Of a stretch of DNA of 42,830 bases, positions 39,576-42,830 are shown in pieces; the first letter of the stretch is position 1, and every line of letters starts with the position of its first letter. The stretch spans positions 1 through 42,830 of the forward strand of contig NZ_JAPUED010000199.1 in assembly GCF_027492755.1 (NCBI RefSeq). The letters run 5' to 3'. The translations under genes and the position numbers were made by a program. This stretch comes from Micropruina sp. (GTDB taxonomy: Bacteria; Actinomycetota; Actinomycetes; Propionibacteriales; Propionibacteriaceae). The notes beneath the pieces were generated by a model. That model was not told where the DNA came from, made no database searches, and saw only the letters and a list, made by a program, of their open reading frames with translations.

Positions 39576-41001
39576 CATCACGCCGTTCTGGCTGGCCGGC
39601 GAGCCGACATTCGGCGAAGGCTCGCTGGACGTCCATTCCCCCTACTCGGGCGACCTGGTCGGACGCGTCTCGCTGGCGACGTCCGACCAGATCGAGCAGG
39701 CGATCGCGGCCGCGGACGCCGTCCAGGCCGAACTGCTGGGGCTGCCGGCGCACGTCCGGGCCAAGGCGCTGGACCACATCTCGGCCCGGATCGGCCAGCG
39801 GGCCGAGGAGTTCGCGGCGCTGATCACCGCCGAGAACGGCAAGCCGCTGATGTGGTCCAGGGGCGAGGTGAGCCGGGCGGTCTCGACCTTCCGCTGGGCC
39901 GCCGAGGAGGCCCGCCGCTGGTCGGGCGAGTTGCAGCGACTCGACACCGATCCCAACGCGACCGGACGGCTGGGTATCACCCGGCGCTTCCCGCGCGGAC
40001 CGGTGCTCGGCATTGCGCCGTTCAACTTCCCGCTCAATCTGGTCGCCCACAAGGTGGCTCCGGCGATCGCCGTCGGCGCGCCGGTGCTGATCAAGCCGGC
40101 GTCCGCGACGCCGTTGACCGCACTGCTGCTGGCCGAGATCGTCGCCGAGACCGAGCTGCCGAAGGCCTCGCTGAGCGTGCTGCCGATCCGCGGCGGCCAG
40201 ATGGACGCGGTGAACACCGACCCGCGGCTGCCGGTGATCTCGCTGACCGGCAGCGACGAGGTCGGCGACCGGATCCGTCAAGCGGCGCCGCAGAAGCAGG
40301 TCATCCTCGAACTCGGCGGCGACGCCGCGGTGATGGTCGAACCGGATTGGCCCGACCTGAGGGGCGCCGCCGAGCGGATCGCGCTGTTCGGCAACTACCA
40401 GGCCGGGCAGTCCTGCATCAGCGTGCAGCGGGTGCTGGTGCATGCCGACGTCTACGACGCCTTCGTACCGCTGCTCACCGAGGCGGTGCAGGCACTGCGG
40501 ACCGGAGACCCGAACGATCCCGCCACCCAGGTCGGCCCGATGATCGACGAGCAGAACGCGCAACGGATCACCGAGTGGATCGAAGAGGCCACCCGGGCCG
40601 GTGCCACCCTGCACACCGGCGGCGGACGGCAGGGCACCCAGGTCGAGCCCGCCCTGCTCAGCGAGGTGCCCGCGTCCACCTCGCTGGGGTCGAAGGAGGC
40701 CTTCGCACCGGTGATGACCGTGATCCGCTACAGCGACCTCGACGAGGGATTCCGGATCGTCAACGGCAGCCGCTACGGCCTCCAGGCCGGCATCTTCACC
40801 ACCAAGGTGGACGTCGCGTTCCGGGCGCATCGCGAGTTGGTGGTCGGCGGCGTGATCGTCGGCGACGTGCCCAGCTTCCGTGCCGACCAGATGCCCTACG
40901 GCGGCTGGAAGGCGTCCGGCACCGGACGCGAAGGCGTGGCGTCGGCGATGGTCGACCTGACCGACGAGCGCATCCTGGTGCTCACCGGGCTCGCGCTGTA
41001 G
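39568..41001 (+). CDS. Aldehyde dehydrogenase, probable succinate-semialdehyde dehydrogenase by context
   Basis: This 477-residue NAD(P)-dependent aldehyde dehydrogenase has catalytic Cys in GNYQAGQSCISVQRV, Glu in VILELGGDAAVMVE and cofactor loop SLTGSDEVGD. It overlaps gabT by 8 bases, so oxidation of succinate semialdehyde to succinate is the natural role. The sequence itself is not close to E. coli GabD: GQSCISVQRV and the PYGGWKASGTGREG ending look more like the lactaldehyde/phosphonoacetaldehyde branch. Substrate is therefore inferred from the operon. A 176-base gap without features separates it from the convergent miaB. Confidence 0.85.
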   Translation: MTDITPFWLAGEPTFGEGSLDVHSPYSGDLVGRVSLATSDQIEQAIAAADAVQAELLGLPAHVRAKALDHISARIGQRAEEFAALITAENGKPLMWSRGEVSRAVSTFRWAAEEARRWSGELQRLDTDPNATGRLGITRRFPRGPVLGIAPFNFPLNLVAHKVAPAIAVGAPVLIKPASATPLTALLLAEIVAETELPKASLSVLPIRGGQMDAVNTDPRLPVISLTGSDEVGDRIRQAAPQKQVILELGGDAAVMVEPDWPDLRGAAERIALFGNYQAGQSCISVQRVLVHADVYDAFVPLLTEAVQALRTGDPNDPATQVGPMIDEQNAQRITEWIEEATRAGATLHTGGGRQGTQVEPALLSEVPASTSLGSKEAFAPVMTVIRYSDLDEGFRIVNGSRYGLQAGIFTTKVDVAFRAHRELVVGGVIVGDVPSFRADQMPYGGWKASGTGREGVASAMVDLTDERILVLTGLAL

Positions 41002-41177
41002 CGGCTCCGCGCGTCACCGGGTCGGCGGGTGCGAGAGGGTCAGTGCCGCTGCTCGTTACCGACTTGGCCCGGGCTATGCACCGCAGCCTTCTGATGCGAT
41101 AGTCCGGCGGCGACCGAACAGGCGGACCGGGCCAGGCGGGGCAACCCGGGGCTCGGGTCGTGACGGAGGCGGCAGGC

Positions 41178-42638
41178 TCAGCCGGCGGCGACGGTGGCGC
41201 GCTTCGGCAGGCCCAGCCCGATCAGCTTCTTCTGCGGGGTGTGCCGGGCGTCCCAGGCGTCCCCGCCCCGGGTGCGGCGCAGATTTGTGATGCCGCCGTC
41301 GGCGACCAGGTGGTGCGGAGCGGCGTAGCTGATCTCGACCGTTCCGATGTCGCCCGGACGCGGCCGCTCGGCTCCCTCAGCGATGGCCACGTGGACCAGT
41401 CGGTTGTCCCGGGCTCGGCCCGACACGCGCGCGGTGGCAGCGTCCTTACGGCCCTCACCTGCCGCGAACAGCACCTCCACCGGGGTACCGACCAGCTTCT
41501 TGTTCTCGTCCCAGGCCAGATCGCCGACCAGCTCGATCAGCCGCTCGTAGCGCTCCTGGACGACCCGTTTGGGGATCTGGTCCGGCATGGTGGCCGCGGG
41601 CGTTCCGGGGCGGATCGAGTACTGGAAGGTGAACGCGGCGGCGAACCGGGACGCCTCGACCACCCGCAGGGTCTCGGCGAAGTCCTCCTCGGTCTCGCCG
41701 GGGAAGCCGACGATGATGTCGGTGGTGATCGCGGCCTGCGGCATCGCAGCCCGCACCCGCTCGATGATGCCCAGGTAGCGCTCCGAGCGGTAGGACCGGC
41801 GCATCGCGCGAAGGACCTTGTCAGAACCCGATTGCAGGGGCATGTGCAGGCTGGGCATGACGTTGGGGGTCTCGGCCATCGCGGCGATCACGTCATCGGT
41901 GAAAGCGGCCGGGTGCGGCGAGGTGAACCGGACCCGCTCCAGGCCGTCGATGGTGCCGCAGGCCCGCAGCAGCTTGCCGAAGGCGAGTCGGTCGCCGAAT
42001 TCGACGCCGTAGGAGTTCACGTTCTGGCCGAGCAGCGTGATCTCCTGGACGCCCTCGTCGACCAGTGCGTGGATCTCGGCCAGGATGTCGCCCGGACGCC
42101 GATCGGTCTCCTTGCCGCGCAACTGCGGGACGATGCAGAACGTGCAGGTGTTGTTGCAGCCGACGCTGATCGACACCCACGCCGAATACGGCGACTCGCG
42201 CCGGGTCGGCAGCGCCGATGGAAACGCTTCGAGCGCCTCGACGATCTCGACCTGGGCCTCCTGCTCGATCCGGGCCCGCTCGAGCAGGATCGGCAGCTTG
42301 CCGACGTTGTGGGTGCCGAAGACGACATCCACCCAGGGCGCCTTGGCGACGATGGTGTCGCGGTCCTTCTGGGCCATGCAGCCACCCACCGCGATCTGCA
42401 TGCCGGGATGACCGGCCTTCACCGGTGCCAGGTGACCCAGGTTGCCGTACAGCCGGTTGTCGGCGTTCTCACGCACCGCGCAGGTGTTGAAGACGACCAC
42501 GTCGGCCTGTTCGCCCTCGACGTGCGGGATGTAGCCGGCTTCTTCCAAGAGTCCGGCGATTCTCTCGGAGTCGTGGACGTTCATCTGGCAGCCGTACGTC
42601 ACGACTTCATAGGTGCGGGTTTCTGCGGTGGTGGTCAT
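41178..42638 (-). CDS. miaB: tRNA-2-methylthio-N6-dimethylallyladenosine synthase MiaB
   Basis: This 486-residue radical-SAM methylthiotransferase adds the 2-methylthio group to i6A37 made by MiaA. The N-terminal domain binds the auxiliary cluster through Cys in [13 protein letters not shown], Cys in [12 protein letters not shown] and Cys in AVGGCMAQ. The radical-SAM motif [11 protein letters not shown] is followed by [11 protein letters not shown], and a C-terminal TRAM domain ends the protein. The ATG at 42638 is chosen; an ATG 87 bases upstream would add a tail absent from the family. TAAGCT 11 bases before the ATG is a possible -10 box. An inverted copy of its N-terminal motif lies upstream. 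Confidence 0.97.
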   Translation of the reverse strand: MTTTAETRTYEVVTYGCQMNVHDSERIAGLLEEAGYIPHVEGEQADVVVFNTCAVRENADNRLYGNLGHLAPVKAGHPGMQIAVGGCMAQKDRDTIVAKAPWVDVVFGTHNVGKLPILLERARIEQEAQVEIVEALEAFPSALPTRRESPYSAWVSISVGCNNTCTFCIVPQLRGKETDRRPGDILAEIHALVDEGVQEITLLGQNVNSYGVEFGDRLAFGKLLRACGTIDGLERVRFTSPHPAAFTDDVIAAMAETPNVMPSLHMPLQSGSDKVLRAMRRSYRSERYLGIIERVRAAMPQAAITTDIIVGFPGETEEDFAETLRVVEASRFAAAFTFQYSIRPGTPAATMPDQIPKRVVQERYERLIELVGDLAWDENKKLVGTPVEVLFAAGEGRKDAATARVSGRARDNRLVHVAIAEGAERPRPGDIGTVEISYAAPHHLVADGGITNLRRTRGGDAWDARHTPQKKLIGLGLPKRATVAAG

Positions 42639-42745
42639 CTCGAAGCGAGAGCTTACCGGCTTGAGCGGGGCCTGCTTCCGGCCCCGGTTCGTTGACGCGT
42701 CGGTCGAGCCCGGCACACAAGGCAACCTACGGCTGCCAGATGAAC
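42579..42745. repeat. Inverted repeat: miaB 5' coding segment and an upstream opposite-strand copy
   Basis: GTTCATCTGGCAGCCGTA (42579-42596, inside miaB) is the exact complement of TACGGCTGCCAGATGAAC (42728-42745, upstream of miaB); the spacing is 131 bases. The upstream copy reads [10 protein letters not shown] on the plus strand over 42725-42754. Confidence 0.9.
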
Positions 42746-42753
42746 CTGCATGA

Positions 42754-42830
42754 TCACTGGTCCGCCAAGTACCTCCCGGGAGTCAGACCGGTCACCGCCC
42801 GGAAGTCGTGAGTGAAATGTGCCTGATCGG
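42754..42830 (-). CDS. AraC-family transcriptional regulator, C-terminal fragment at window edge
   Basis: The last 24 complete codons plus stop read [20 protein letters not shown] followed by LADQ. This is the end of the second helix-turn-helix of the AraC/XylS family, whose signature is (S)DQxHFxRxFRxxxGxTPxxYR. The stop is at 42754-42756, so the gene runs toward miaB with its stop 115 bases before the miaB ATG. The rest lies beyond the window, so effector domain and targets cannot be seen. Confidence 0.85.
   Translation of the reverse strand, partial: DQAHFTHDFRAVTGLTPGRYLADQ

Noticed and set aside
41002..41177. Terminator between the aldehyde dehydrogenase gene and miaB
   Set aside because: Only weak CCGGG/CCCGG pairings without a stable stem or T run were found.
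1..42830. tRNA or other structured RNA genes
   Set aside because: No T-arm-like GGTTCGAATCC sequence with a matching acceptor stem, and no recognisable riboswitch, was seen; a covariance-model search would be needed to exclude small RNAs.

Overview
The window is chromosomal DNA of a high-GC actinomycete. Codon third positions are mostly G or C, TANNNT -10 boxes lie 6 to 8 bases before many start codons, and there is an exact actinobacterial LexA box. A cobalamin-dependent ribonucleotide reductase, a phosphoketolase and the nrdR/lexA/hflX/dapF/miaA/miaB gene order make Propionibacteriales (Propionibacteriaceae-like) the most likely group. That placement is inference.

Layout. 1-2.2 kb: 5' part of the DEAH helicase gene hrpA (minus), carrying an in-frame insertion of a dispersed palindromic repeat. 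2.4-6.05 kb: minus-strand operon of phosphoketolase, flavin-binding PNPOx-like protein and tandem universal stress protein. 6.2-9.9 kb: a TY-Chap/YbjN-like protein, divergent from three membrane-protein genes (acyltransferase 3, VTT/DedA-like, YwiC-like). 10.1-14.1 kb: PadR regulator plus ABC exporter under a double palindromic operator. 14.3-18.6 kb: nrdR-nrdJ-quinone oxidoreductase (minus). 19-20.4 kb: a small SOS-controlled membrane protein divergent from lexA. 20.5-21.6 kb: XRE regulator divergent from a type I methionine aminopeptidase. 21.7-24.4 kb: dinG-family helicase and a Tat-type lipoprotein (minus). 24.6-31.7 kb: trehalose module of LacI regulator, phosphotrehalase, PTS EIIABC and an MFS transporter fused to a UspA domain (minus). 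32-35.1 kb: miaA-dapF-hflX (minus). 35.3-41 kb: a small MT0933-type antitoxin-like gene, then a GABA/putrescine catabolic set (gamma-aminobutyraldehyde dehydrogenase, LysR, GABA aminotransferase, aldehyde dehydrogenase). 41.2-42.6 kb: miaB (minus). At the right edge is the 3' end of an AraC-family gene.

How the parts work together. The core (miaB, miaA-dapF-hflX, dinG, lexA, nrdR-nrdJ, hrpA) handles tRNA modification, lysine/peptidoglycan precursors, SOS response and dNTP supply. It keeps an order known from other actinomycetes, interrupted by the trehalose and GABA modules, which look like accessory insertions. Phosphoketolase and the trehalose PTS feed central carbon metabolism. The GABA set would convert 4-aminobutyraldehyde to GABA, then succinate semialdehyde, then succinate.

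Three repeat families are scattered between genes: (A) GGTCGAGCTTGTCGAGACC-type arms, usually in inverted pairs; (B) ATCCCGGC...GCCGGGAT hairpins; (C) GGAACCGTCCCC/GGGGACGGTTCC elements. The most unusual signals are the in-frame family A insertion in hrpA, an inverted miaB-like fragment beside miaB, the SOS-box gene without a LysM domain next to lexA, a DnaA-box-like cluster before nrdR-nrdJ, and the MFS-UspA fusion. No tRNA, rRNA, CRISPR array, transposase or prophage gene was recognised.
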